Below, in pieces: positions 53,377 through 64,000 of a stretch of DNA of 64,000 nucleotides; the first letter of the stretch is position 1, and the number at the start of each line of letters is the position of its first letter. The position numbers were made by a program, and so were the translations under genes. This DNA is from Amphiura filiformis. Lineage: Eukaryota; Echinodermata; Ophiuroidea; Amphilepidida; Amphiuridae. The notes below the pieces were generated by a model. The model did no database searches and had not been told where the DNA came from. It saw nothing but the letters and a program-made list of their open reading frames with translations. The stretch covers positions 52,603,365 through 52,667,364 of the forward strand of contig NC_092644.1 of assembly GCF_039555335.1 (NCBI RefSeq), given 5' to 3'.

Positions 53377-56300
53377 ATGGCAGTGCAAGAATTTGTCACC
53401 AAGCAAAATGAGTTGTTAGCTTTAGAGAGAGAAGCAGAAATAGAAGAGTCAAGGTGAGATTAGTGGTGTACCTACATGTATTGTGGGAGAACACATTCTC
53501 CTGAACACCCAAAACATGCAGAATGTGTTGACCTGCATAGTAAATAATTTGAGACACATGCATGATTTGTTCATTTTTAATTTTGCAGTATCTGAGCACA
53601 AAAAGCGTCTGGACAATCAATGTTCCGCAAAAATTCCCAGGGGTGTCTGGGAGCTGGCAGACTTCTCCCATGGGAAAAAAGCCTTGCTCAGTCATAATGT
53701 GACCATTACATCATACAGCTCCCAGGAAGATGTGCAATGAATCCATCCACTTTCATAACTGGCAAGCTAAGTTTGAGGATGCTTGGCTCTGTCCTACCTT
53801 TGTTCTGTGTCAGGAATTTCAGTCCTAATTATTGCTTTATTGCTTGAATGATGTGTGTCTTTGCTAGAGTCACCAGCAGAGACAAACTCAGAATGTTGCG
53901 CCCGATGTCTGGACAGAAGCGTGATGTGATTAATTACAGACCTGCACAGTATGTCATATTGGGTCTGATTGACAAGAGATCATGCAGAAGTGACGTTTTA
54001 AGTTGATCTCTTCTGGCAACTACAGGGTGTCCCAGAATGATCTGTACCGTGAAAGATGGAATTTTTTAGGTATGAAGGGCATGTTGAATGGTCATATTGT
54101 TTTGCATTTTAAGTTATACATATATTTAGCTTTCTCAGATTTTTTTAGATTTTAAAAATTTGATGTTTCTAGTAGATGTTATAGAAGATTGCGTAAAAAT
54201 GGTGAATTCTAAGTTTTGACAACGCAACCTATTTTGAAAATCTTTAACATTACTAACCGTTCAGCACAAAGTTATTTAGAAAAAGTTATGCAGGTATTTT
54301 GGTTGTGCCCTGTTCATATTTCCACTTAATAGCCGATATCTATCTATTATTTATGACGCTACGAAGCAAGCATTATATGGAATTAAGGATGTGTGGCCTA
54401 ATCCCATTCTCTCTTTGGCGGTAGTTTTAAATATAGTTATTGTGGTGTGATGTCCATGTCATTTGAAATGCTTGCAGAGATCGAACTGCTTGTGGTACAG
54501 AAAAGACGGCTCCTCAATTTACTGTGCAGCAACGTGGATTTCTTTCAAAACTTACTGGCAAACCGGCAGCTATGTTGAGACGCAAAGAAGATTAATTAGA
54601 CGATAGTGTATAACGTAAAGAAGTTTGACGAAGCACGGAACTGTCAGGAATCGGCAGAGTGAAGCTTCAGGTGCTCGTAAGACTGTAAGAACTTGAGCGA
54701 ACATTGCCGCTGTCCGGCAAGCTTTAAGGCCCAACCCCAACAGTAGTTGTCATCGAAATGCTGTGCCAAACATCCCACGTTCTTCATTTAATCGTATCGT
54801 GCCATTTTTCAAAGGTATGCGAGTCGTTTTTCATCGATTTTACATTATTGCATGCCACGCCAAAACAAATAAAGGTAGCGTGCTGAAATTAACAGAATAA
54901 GTAGGAGACATGTCCAACATTATAATGCTGGTATCAAAAATATATACACTGCCCGTCTTCTATTTTTAGTTATTTTCGCAAACACGGTACAAATCATTCT
55001 GGGACACCCTGTATAGTGTATACAATGTATGTTTATCTAACCTGTGGGCATTACTGCCTTTCTCACAGTACCTCTGATTGGTTAGTTACATGATATAATC
55101 ATCTGAGTAACCAATCAAAATAGAGCTTTCAGATCTCTTAGCATATAACTGAACATTCTTACCACATCTCTGATTGGTTCAGTGCATGATATATAGCCCT
55201 CTTTGTAACCAGTCAAGATAGTACTTCAATAAAGGCTGATAAATTGGCAGGTAGTGCACATGTGGCTGAACATTTTGGTACATTGATGTTTTTTATTTGA
55301 TCTCTCTTTTGCTTTGGTCTTTTCATTAGATCCTCTTTTCCACAAACCCTGTCAAAATTACTTTCTTTAATTCCCTTCTGCAGTACTTTACTAGAAAATG
55401 TCTCCTCCAAAGAGCTTCAGCGGCGTGGTGTTTGTCTGCTGAAGCTGCACATTAGCAACCAATCAACTGGCTTATATGGAAGAACATTGCTGACCTTTGA
55501 ACTCCCCAAAGGACATGGCGATGGGAAACTGCCAACTCACACATTCAGTTCAGGTATGTACTTTAACTTCATACATTTGTGTAGGTGTTTGCCAGCAAAT
55601 GAGGACTCATACTCATTTTCACATTTAAACTGTGGACTTCTTTGCAATGGGGACCATCCTCGATTGAAGGAGGTTTGTAAATGACCACAATTGCATGTGT
55701 AATGTATTTGCGAAATATGTCCTCGATATGTCAACTGAGTATAGATTCAGACAGCCATGTTTTCATAATCCTAAATGGTGTCCACGTTTTGAGGCGATTA
55801 CACATGGGGGTGTGTTTGCATTAATGCCTATAATATAGTTAACACATACCATAGTTCAGTGTATGTGTGTGAGGGAGTTGGAGTTTGGAGGTGTTCAGTG
55901 TGTGCATTTAATATTTGTTGAAGTATTTTACTGATATTATGAATGGGCTCTCTCCATAGTCTCAATGTATTTCTAGTAAGATTCTGCATTGTAGCAATTC
56001 AAAATCAGTAATGTTTTAGCAGGGCTGTACCTTGAATTTGGTTAGCCAGCTAGGCCACTTATCAAAGTTGGAACTCTAATATCAAAATTACCAGCTCAAG
56101 AGGCACTGGTCACATCCAATCTCAAGTCACTTTAATATGAAATCGTTTTCAGTGTTAGGAATTCTTAAGACTTTGTTTAGCCTTCACATTTTTCATCCTG
56201 TATAAGGCACCATCAACAATTCCCATCAATGCATACAAATAATGGAAACTTGTGTAGGATTAGCTTGAGTGAAGGATAAATGTATGAAATTCATGTCAGG

Positions 56301-59300
56301 TATTGTTTTCATATGAAAATTAACAAAAGGAAGGAAAAATCAGCAACTTTGTGAAAAAATGTGAAGCTCTGTTTAATTAAGTATGTGAGTCTGTTAGTGT
56401 CTACATGTATGAGGCAACATTGACTGGAATCTTTCAATTTACTGTTATTAAGCCCAAAAAAGTTTGTCTGAGCTTCATGCATGCATAAGTTTTAAAATTT
56501 GCATTTTAGCACATTTCCTTTTGTTTTTTATGGTTTTGAGCAAAAATGGAAAAACAAAAAATACACACCATTTGCCAAAGGAAGTTGGGACAAACTTTTT
56601 TGACCTTCCAATCCCAGCACTAAAGGTTAGATAACAATTTTGTAAGGATTTTTAAATTTTCTGAATTAGAGTCATAATAGCCCACAAGCCTGGCCGGCCC
56701 CATATCCCTAATATCTAACCCTAACCCCAACAGGTTTGTAAGTTGTGGCCCATTATAGTTGCAAAAAGAAATTACATATCCTGAACAAATCCTGATCATA
56801 ATTATCGTCATACTTTATTCCCTATGTATTATTGTAGGTGATATCATTGGTGTTGGTCCTGTACATGGAAGTCCGTCATCTCAAGTGGCTTCTGGCATAG
56901 TGTCCAGGGTTGGGACTTCATTTATAACAGTAGCCTTTGAGGAGCAAACAGATGAACTCACAGTCGACAATGGACAACTTTATCAACTCACAAAATTGGC
57001 TAATGATGTCACTTACAAAAGAATAAAAAGGTACATCTAGGTATAGTTATGGTGTGTAATTTATAAATGGTGAGAGGTTTTACTTCAGAATGTATTAAGA
57101 TTGATGAAATAGATGCATATGCATCAGAATTGAAAATCTAGTCAATTTTTGTATTAAAATTGTCTTCATTGTAGAATGCCTTTCTTGTAGCATTACTTGA
57201 GCATTAATATATGTTAGTGTGTCTGATGTGAGACTCACACAGGAAAGTTTACCTGCCCAACATACTGTAATGTTATGGATCATTTTAAATTGCTACTAGC
57301 TAGTCACAACATTGCAACTTTACCAGCCCAACAGCAAAGATAACAGTCTCAACTGTCAGGCTGGTGTGTACAGAATGTAATTCCAGTCCTGCAGCTGAGA
57401 ATGTGCATTCTGCTATGTTAAGGCATTTAGGGAGTCTTACCACATGTGAGATCTTTATTGATGTACATTGACTACTTAGTATATTTGATATGTATTTCGG
57501 AGCATTAAAGGAGTTAAGAGTCGTACCATAAAATTCAGTCAATCACCTTCTTGATGTACATATTACTGCTTTGTATATATTTGATATTAGAGGAGTTTAG
57601 AGTCGTACCGTGAAATTCAGTCAATCACCTTTAATATTGATGAACATTGTACTATATTGGTATCTTTTATATTTATTTCCAGAGCATTAGAGGAATTAGA
57701 GTCATACCATGCTGGTCCAGCCAGTCATCTTATTGATGTACTATTTGGTGATGCAGAAGTCAGTCCACCAACTATCACTCAGCCACTGGATGACCCACTA
57801 GGTAATTTACTTTGTGTGCTTGTTATTATTATTATTTTTGTTTATTTATGTAATTGTTTATTTGCTTGTATGTGTTTGTTTTTCCTATGTTTGCATTTAT
57901 TGGGGATAATTTACAATTTGTTGATATCTTCAATGTCTGTATTATATGTGTATGTTTAAATAATAGATATTAAACAGAATTGAGGGCCTGGTCACTTGTT
58001 TACACTCAAAGGAAAACTTGAGGATGTAAAATCAATCATTCCTACACTTCTATGTAGGAAACAGAAGTACAAAGATTATTCCAAAATTGACTCCCCATGT
58101 CATTACTTTCACCTATGCAGCACCAATCCATTTCTACAACGAGAGACTAGATGATTCCCAGAAAGAAGCCGTTCAATTTGCCTTAGCTCAGAGAGACGTA
58201 GCCATCATTCACGGGCCTCCAGGCACTGGCAAAACTACTACAGTTGTGGAAATCATCCTACAGGCTGTCCGTAATAAGCTCAAGGTATGTATAGATTATA
58301 ACATGCTTTATATCAGTTTGAGGCTACTGACCAGAAGTGTTGATACTATGATTTATTCTGTTTTGTGTTGATGAGCCATACGAATAAACTATGAATGGCA
58401 ATGTATTCTGTCATGGCCCAAGTTCCAAACAGTAACCTATGCAGTGAGAGGAATTGAATTAATTTTGGATATTGCTGAACATATTTAAAGACCAGTTACA
58501 CACACGTTTTTCCCACAGGGCTTAATTAGGTGAACAGTTGTGACTTGGGGAATGAATTTGAACCATTTGTAATCAATCAATTTGTACACCGAGAGAAGCA
58601 TTGAACTTAGTCTTTGTTGGCAACCAAAAGTCTTGATAGAATTTCTACTTTTATATTATATGGTAATGCATATCATAGCTCATAATATGAAAGAAAGGTT
58701 CATTCATATGCTTTGTTTTGCTATTACAGGTTCTTGCCTGTGCTCCCTCCAATGTTGCAGTAGACAATCTAGTGGAACGATTAGTCGCAGGCAAGGCTAA
58801 GGTTGTGCGATTAGGACATCCAGCTAGACTCTTACACAGCATACAGAAGTACTCACTAGATGCCTTATTAGATTCAAGCGATGGGGCAAAGATTGTGCAG
58901 GATGTACGCAGAGATATGGATCAGACTAAGGTAAACTTTGCCAAAGTTAATTTAAAAATTTACAATAATGTATAAAATTCAGTTCAGAAAAAAAGCTACA
59001 TTTTCTGAAATCCTTTCAACTGTTAACTTTTCATTTGGGCAAGCGTTGGATACATGGTATTTATATAGTTTGCCTTTTCAAACTTGTAAAAAGGGAACAA
59101 ACCAAAAGTTCAATGACATCCTATAAATGAAAGTCTGTTTGTTAGGAAGCTGACCACTCCAACCCTCCCCGAAACGTCATTGTGAAATATGGAAAATTTC
59201 AACCCTTTGACTGATGTGTTGACTAGTTTCTGCAAATGTACATGCACACAGACTTTTTGACCCCCTCCCTCCTAACGAAAGTATGTTTGTTTATAGGACG

Positions 59301-61205
59301 TTATCAAACATTTGGTTTGTTCCCTTGCTGGTTCTACAACAAAATAAGTGGCCCAGACAATTGAATCCACAGTGACTTAAACTGTACGTAGTTTCCAGAT
59401 GTGTGGATACTTCATAAACTGTACCGACTTAGTCACAGCCATGCAGGCACAGCTGCAGTACGTCTTGCCTACACTATTCAAATCATGAACACAAAATAGT
59501 ACAACATATCATACCTTTGCAATTGAGCTTACTTGTTTCTTCTTAAATACCATATAAGTATTTTTTTCATGAAGATTTTAGGGATGTAAGTTTTCAGGAT
59601 TAATCTAGAATTCCAGATTTTTTGCTGGTCCAAATGTATGCACTTTTATTTATTTTCAGCCCATTTTGAGGATTTTTAGCCCAAATGTACACACTTTTAT
59701 TAATTTTCAGTCCATTTTGAGGCTTTTTAGCACAAATGTACACACTTTTATTTATTTTCAGCCCATTTTGAGGCTTTTTAGCCCAAATTTACGTGATTAT
59801 TCCAGATTTTCAAGTTTTTTTTCTTCAGGCCTACTTACATCCCTGAGATTTTATTCTTGCAAATTTCACAAATCCAGCCAAAACCTTGAAATTAAAGATG
59901 CATGAATTGATAAATACTGCATTGGAACTATGTGACAGGATTGAGCAACTGTGAAAATTAAGAAATGGCCGTGTTTTTTTGCTTCCAATTGTGAATATTA
60001 TATTGAAGTGAAAATATTGGCTTCCACAGAAGCTGTCAAATGACCAGTGTGCAGTATATATAAATAACATGAATAGATTTTTTCTGCATTTCTAAGATTC
60101 TTGTTATTTGATCAATTCTTGAAGGCAAAGATTCAGAAAACCAGAGACAAGAATGAGAGGCATAAACTACGCAATGAAGCCAAGTTCTTACGGAAGGAGT
60201 TGCGTGAAAGAGAAAATCATGTGATCAGAGATGTGTTGACACATGTAGATGTGGTGTTGGCGACTAACACAGGAGCTACTTCAAGTGGACCGCTGAAACA
60301 GTTGTCTAATGATCACTTTGATCTTGTGGTTATAGATGAATGTGCACAGGTAAGATGTGTTTTTTGTTTTGTTTGTTTTTGTATGGAAAATTAGACAGTA
60401 AGTGTAAGTGCACTCAAGAATATATGGAGGTCATTGACAGAGATGTAAAACTTCATCTGTGTACAAAATGTTAAAGTTCACAGGTCAGAGTTCCCATTTC
60501 TCTTTCAAAGCAACTTTGAGGCCAGACTCTATGGGTAATGTTGCTGTGGGGTACACCACCAGGGTCTTAGCTAGAAATTGAGGCTTGCCGGCCATTTGAA
60601 TAAAACTGCCCATCCTAATTTGACCTTTCAAACATTTACCAGCACATTAGAAATTCAAAGAGTTCAAATATGTGTTGATATGGCCTTGTTTTGAAAATCT
60701 GGTCTATAAAAAAGTCAACAGCCTTTCTCAACAACTACAATTATAATGTAGCATCTATCAAAGGCATTAATTTGGCCCGTCACAGAAACAAACTCCCCGT
60801 CTAACATGACAGGCAGACGGGTGACTGGCTAGCTAAGACGCTGTGCACCACTCCTCATACACAACGAGTCTTTTTACCATCCCAGCATAAACTGGTGCCC
60901 AATTACACCTGGGTGAAGTGCAGCAAATAGGATTAAATGCCTTGTTCAGTGACACAACATGTTGACCCCCGATGTGACTCGAACCTGTGACCCTAATAAT
61001 GACTATGGTTCCTGAATAGTAGACTAGTAGTATAAATCCCAGAATTAAATAATAAGTTTGGGACTAAATCTGACTGAAACATATTCCAATATTGTTTAAT
61101 AATGCAGGCATTAGAAGCCAGTTGCTGGATATCTCTGTTGAAAGGGCCTCGCTGTGTGCTAGCTGGTGATCACCAACAGCTTCCACCAACGATCATTTCA
61201 AAGAG
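53377..61205 (+). CDS. IGHMBP2: SMUBP-2 / IGHMBP2 superfamily 1 helicase, first eight exons
   Basis: ATP-dependent 5'-3' RNA/DNA helicase of the UPF1-like SF1B group, cytoplasmic and ribosome-associated in vertebrates. Exons: 53377-53453, 55384-55553, 56838-57030, 57683-57801, 58121-58284, 58730-58930, 60125-60349, 61108-61205. They give 415 in-phase residues from the start Met; the gene continues beyond 64000. The N-terminus [10 protein letters not shown] fits the family start. Then come the 1B domain ([22 protein letters not shown]), the Q motif L-D-D-S-Q-K-E-A, Walker A GPPGTGKT (residues 218-225), [10 protein letters not shown] (motif Ia), a charged helical 1C-type insert in exon 7, Walker B V-I-D-E-C-A-Q (ending residue 383) and G-D-H-Q-Q-L-P-P-T (motif III). 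Motifs IV-VI, the R3H domain and AN1 zinc finger must lie to the right. Exon 7 could instead begin at 60131, removing two residues. Very secure assignment. Confidence 0.97.
54023..55011 (+). mobile_element. Tc1/mariner-type relic with decayed transposase
   Basis: Inverted ends of about 28 bases start CAGGGTGTCCCAGAATGAT and are complemented at the right by ATCATTCTGGGACACCCTG; TA flanks both sides (54021-54022, 55012-55013). In the middle the plus strand, in several frames, reads [12 protein letters not shown], then E-T-Q-R-R-L-I-R-R, then [10 protein letters not shown] and [15 protein letters not shown], matching the N-terminal helix-turn-helix region of mariner-like transposases. The catalytic DDE part is missing and stops are present. 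It is in intron 1 of IGHMBP2. Confidence 0.75.
55065..55230. repeat. Twofold repeat with ATTGG/CCAAT pairs
   Basis: Two units of about 90 bases, both with CTCTGATTGGTT, CATGATAT, GTAACCA-TCAA-ATAG, in IGHMBP2 intron 1. Each unit can fold because ATTGGTT is followed by AACCAAT. It may be a degraded interspersed repeat; the CCAAT boxes are probably incidental. Confidence 0.45.
60770..60995 (-). repeat. Possible tRNA-derived SINE
   Basis: On the minus strand GGTTCGAGTCACATCGG (about 60966-60982) fits a pol III B box, followed downstream by TTGTGTCACTGAACAAGGC and GTGTAATTGGGCACCAGTTT. This order resembles widespread SINE bodies of marine animals, but I could not define both ends or an A box. 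It lies in the IGHMBP2 intron before exon 8. Confidence 0.4.
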
Positions 61206-61739
61206 GTAAGTATACGGTGCACAACTTATAAGTTCCCCCTAATGCTTTTTGAAATAAATCGAAAATTATTTAACAAAATGTAAAATTGTAAAAAGTTTTG
61301 AGTAACCTTATTTGTTTTACAAATCTGGGCCAATTTGTAGTGTCACACATCATTGCGTTTGGTCACAATGGTTCATTATGTAAAAAAGAGGAAGTTGCAC
61401 CTGAGTCCATAGGAGTCAATTGTCAAACAATACAGTATGTTAGGCCTGTCCATGTGTTTGTAATGGATATAAAACTTAAAGTCTTTGTGTTTAGTAGTGA
61501 ATGTGTCATCCTGCACTGTTGACAAGTGCATTGCAATGTCGCCGCATGCTGTTTATTAAATTCCGGACCTGTTGCTGGTCCATGTTGTTTCATACATGTG
61601 GATTGCTCGGGTTAGCTCTTGCAGTGTTGAGTTTTCATTGATAAGGTGGTCATCCTCATTTTTAACACATCCCTTCCATCTCAGCCATTTATCATTAAAA
61701 AGAAACGAATTAAACACTTGCTTTGCTTTTGAAAAAGAA

Positions 61740-62935
61740 TAAGAACTAGACTTAGCTGTGGTCTAAGACCACGAACACAGCCGTGTGGTGACCCCTTAAT
61801 CACCTTTGACCCCAAAATATATGAAAACCCCATAGACATTGGCTAATGTCAATGCACGTGTCCACGTGGCATCACTTTGCTATGCTTTTTGTGGCAAAAG
61901 GGCCATTTTGAAGGTATATCGTTTTATACCGGAAGTGACTCCTTACTGACCATTGACCCCAAATATGTGTACACCATATAGACACTGTGTTATAACAATG
62001 CATGTGTGCAAGTGGCGTCACTGTCCCACGTCATTTGTGGAAGAAGAAGCATTTTAAAGGTATTTCGTTTTATACCGGAAGTGACCCCTTAATGACCTTT
62101 GACCCCAAATAAAATAATACCACATATAAACTGGGTAACCACAATTCATGTGTGAACATACCGTTACTGTCCTATGTTTTTCTTAGCAAAAAAAAAGTTT
62201 GAAGGTTTTTTCGCTTTATACCGAAGTGACCCCTTAATGACCTTTGACCCCAAATCTGTGTACACCCCATAGACACTGGGTAATAACAATGCATGTGTGC
62301 AAGTGGCGTCTCTGTCCTACAGAATCTGTGGAAGAAGATGCATTTTAAAGGTATTTCGTTTTATACCGGAAGTGACCCCTTAATGAGATTTGACCCCAAA
62401 TAAAAAAATACTACATATACATTGGGTGACTGCAGATCATGTGTGAACATACCGTTACTGTCCCATGTTTTACTTAGCTAATAAAAATTTTTGAAGGTAT
62501 TTCGCTTTATACCGAAGTGACCCCTTAATGACCTTTGACCCCAAATCTGTGTACACCCCATAGACACTGGGTAATAACAATGCATGTGTGCAATTGGCGC
62601 CTCTGTCCCACATAATTTGTGGAAGAAGATGCATTTTAAAGGTATTTCTTTTTATACCGAAGTGACCCCTTAATGAGCTTTGACCCCAAATAAAAAAATA
62701 CCACATATACATTGGGTGACTGCAGATCATATGTGAACATACCGTTACTGTGCTATGTTTTATTTAGCTAATACAAATTTTTGAAGGTTTTTCGTTTTAT
62801 ACCGGAAGTGACCCCTTAATGACCTTTGACACCAAATCTGTGTACACCACATAGACACTGGGTAATAGCAATACATGTGTGCAAGTGGGGTTGCTGTCCT
62901 ACGTAAGTTGTGGGAGAAGCTGCATTTTTAGTTGA
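61740..62935 (+). repeat. Tandem array, 146-bp period with alternating unit types
   Basis: Eight units start at about 61800, 61947, 62093, 62238, 62384, 62529, 62674 and 62820, a spacing of 145-147 bases. From 62093 on, two unit types alternate: one continues CCAAATCTGTGTACACC and GGTAATAACAATGCATG, the other CCAAATAAAA and TGTGAACATACCGTTACTG, which makes a 291-bp higher-order unit. Most units contain TGACCTTTGACC or a near variant. The array is in the last visible IGHMBP2 intron. Minus-strand open frames through it are artefacts. Confidence 0.85.
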
Positions 62936-63239
62936 AATCACGTTTTTGACCCCTGTGACCTCCGCGTGACCTTTGACCAAGCGATTTTCATGTGACATGT
63001 AGGGGCATGGTCAATGATCATTGTGACCAAGTTAGGTTAAAATCGATGTAAGCATGTGAGTGCTAGAGCAAATGTAATGGTTGACAGAAGAAAGAAAGAA
63101 GAAACTAGAGCAACTGTGCCCTTTGCAAGGGCACGAGGTAAGTTAGGCGGATGACTGTGACGATCTGATCCAGCAGCAACACTGTGTTGGATGGATAGTA
63201 TTAATTTTAATAAGACTGTTTCATTAATTGCCTTTTTTA

Positions 63240-64000
63240 TATACCTTGATCGTGGAAAGCTGGCATTTTGAAAACTTGACCTTTGACCTCTGTATGACAT
63301 CCTTAATGACCTTAAATGAATTTTAAAATATTTAAAACATGTTAAGAATGTCATAAGGATCATTGCATTTAAATTGCAGCTCAATTGAAACATTTTGAAA
63401 ACTTGACCTTTGACCCCCTTATTGCCCCTTAATGACCTTAAATGAATTTCAAAATATTTTCAACATGTTTAGAATGTCATAAGGATCATTGCATTTAAAT
63501 TTCAGCTCAATTGGAGTATTTTGAAAAACTTGACCTTTGACCCCTTTATGGCCCCTTAATGACCTTAAATAAATTTTAAAATATTTTAAACATGTTTAGA
63601 ATGTCATAAGGATCGTTGCATTTAAATTTCAGCTCAATCGGAGCATTTTCGGTTAAAATGACCTTTTTTGACCCCTGTGACCTCTTGGATGACCTCTGAC
63701 GTTAAACATCCCATAACCTTTGTAGCCAGCTACCAAATACTGCTTGACCTTTGACCCCTTAATGACCCCTTAATGACCTCAAATGAATTTTAAAATATTT
63801 TAAACACGTTTAGAATGTCATAAGGATCATTGCATTTAAATTTCAGCTCAATTGAAGCATTTTGAAAACTTGACCTTTGACCCCTTTATTGCCCCTTAAT
63901 GACCTCAAATGAATTTTAAAATATTTTAAACATGTTTAGGATGTCATAAGGATCATTGCATTTAAATTTCAGCTCAATTGGAGCATTTTGAAAAAACTTG
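63240..64000 (+). repeat. Tandem array, 127-bp period, running off the window
   Basis: Units with ACTTGACCTTTGACCCC, ACCTTAAATGAATTTTAAAA, CATGTTTAGAATGTCATAAG and CATTTAAATTTCAGCTCAAT repeat at 63277, 63404, 63531, 63659 (variant), then 63745 and 63871, with the next unit starting at the window edge. The 86-base step between 63659 and 63745 shows a local loss. The array shares the TGACCTTTGACC core with the 146-bp array beside it but has a different remainder. Confidence 0.85.

Noticed and set aside
62470-63393. Minus-strand frames of 60-118 codons
   Set aside because: They run through the 146-bp and 127-bp tandem arrays and repeat with the array period; no domain evidence.
61206-64000. Search for IGHMBP2 exon 9 with helicase motif IV sequence
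   Set aside because: No segment with AG acceptor and the expected phase and family residues was found; the intron is filled by tandem repeats and the exon lies beyond the window.

Overview
The window looks like nuclear DNA from a marine invertebrate deuterostome (echinoderm or hemichordate are my best guesses; this is inference). Reasons: AT-rich sequence, genes split into many short exons by 0.3-6 kb GT-AG introns, degenerate TTAGGG-type repeats, a metazoan IGHMBP2 and SLC23 gene, class A GPCRs of the melatonin-receptor kind, and many kinds of decayed transposable elements. No rRNA, CRISPR or prokaryote-like operon was seen.

Four host loci were assembled exon by exon, each with consistent splice phases. 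(1) 532-9273 (+): last 11 exons of an SLC23 nucleobase/ascorbate transporter; the 5' end lies left of the window. (2) 15860-28388 (+): a complete 13-exon, 583-residue secreted protein with the order signal peptide, CAP/SCP, Cys-rich linker, EGF-like, ShKT, SEA, and a C-terminal module resembling CBM2. (3) 38805-39843 and 41957-42994 (-): a tandem pair of intronless melatonin-receptor-like GPCR genes inside a ~2.5 kb segmental duplication; one is intact (345 aa) and one is frameshifted. (4) 53377-61205 (+): the first eight exons of the helicase gene IGHMBP2, which runs off the right edge.

Between and inside the genes are mobile elements. 7.1-10.2 kb: a hAT-like MITE with a perfect 8-bp target duplication, a Penelope-like remnant with inverted arms, and two Harbinger-like MITEs. 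12.5-14.4 kb: a CCCGGGGG-ended MITE with another element nested in it; a solo copy sits in intron 1 of the CAP gene and the nested element recurs reversed at 20.1-21.0 kb. 30.3-37.9 kb: two Penelope-like elements head to head, one split by a 5'-truncated CR1/L2-type LINE that made its own target duplication. 45.3-47.2 kb: a CR1/Jockey-group LINE. 51.3-51.7 kb: a small TTAA-flanked element that seems to have split a tRNA-derived sequence. 54.0-55.0 kb: a Tc1/mariner-type relic. 61.7-64.0 kb: two tandem arrays (146-bp and 127-bp periods) that carry many perfect DR1-type nuclear receptor half-site pairs.

The host genes do not appear to form one pathway. The most notable host observations are the modular CAP-EGF-ShKT-SEA-CBM2-like protein, the Q-N-x-G form of the transporter signature, and the GPCR duplication. 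All assignments rest on reading the sequence; no database search was made.
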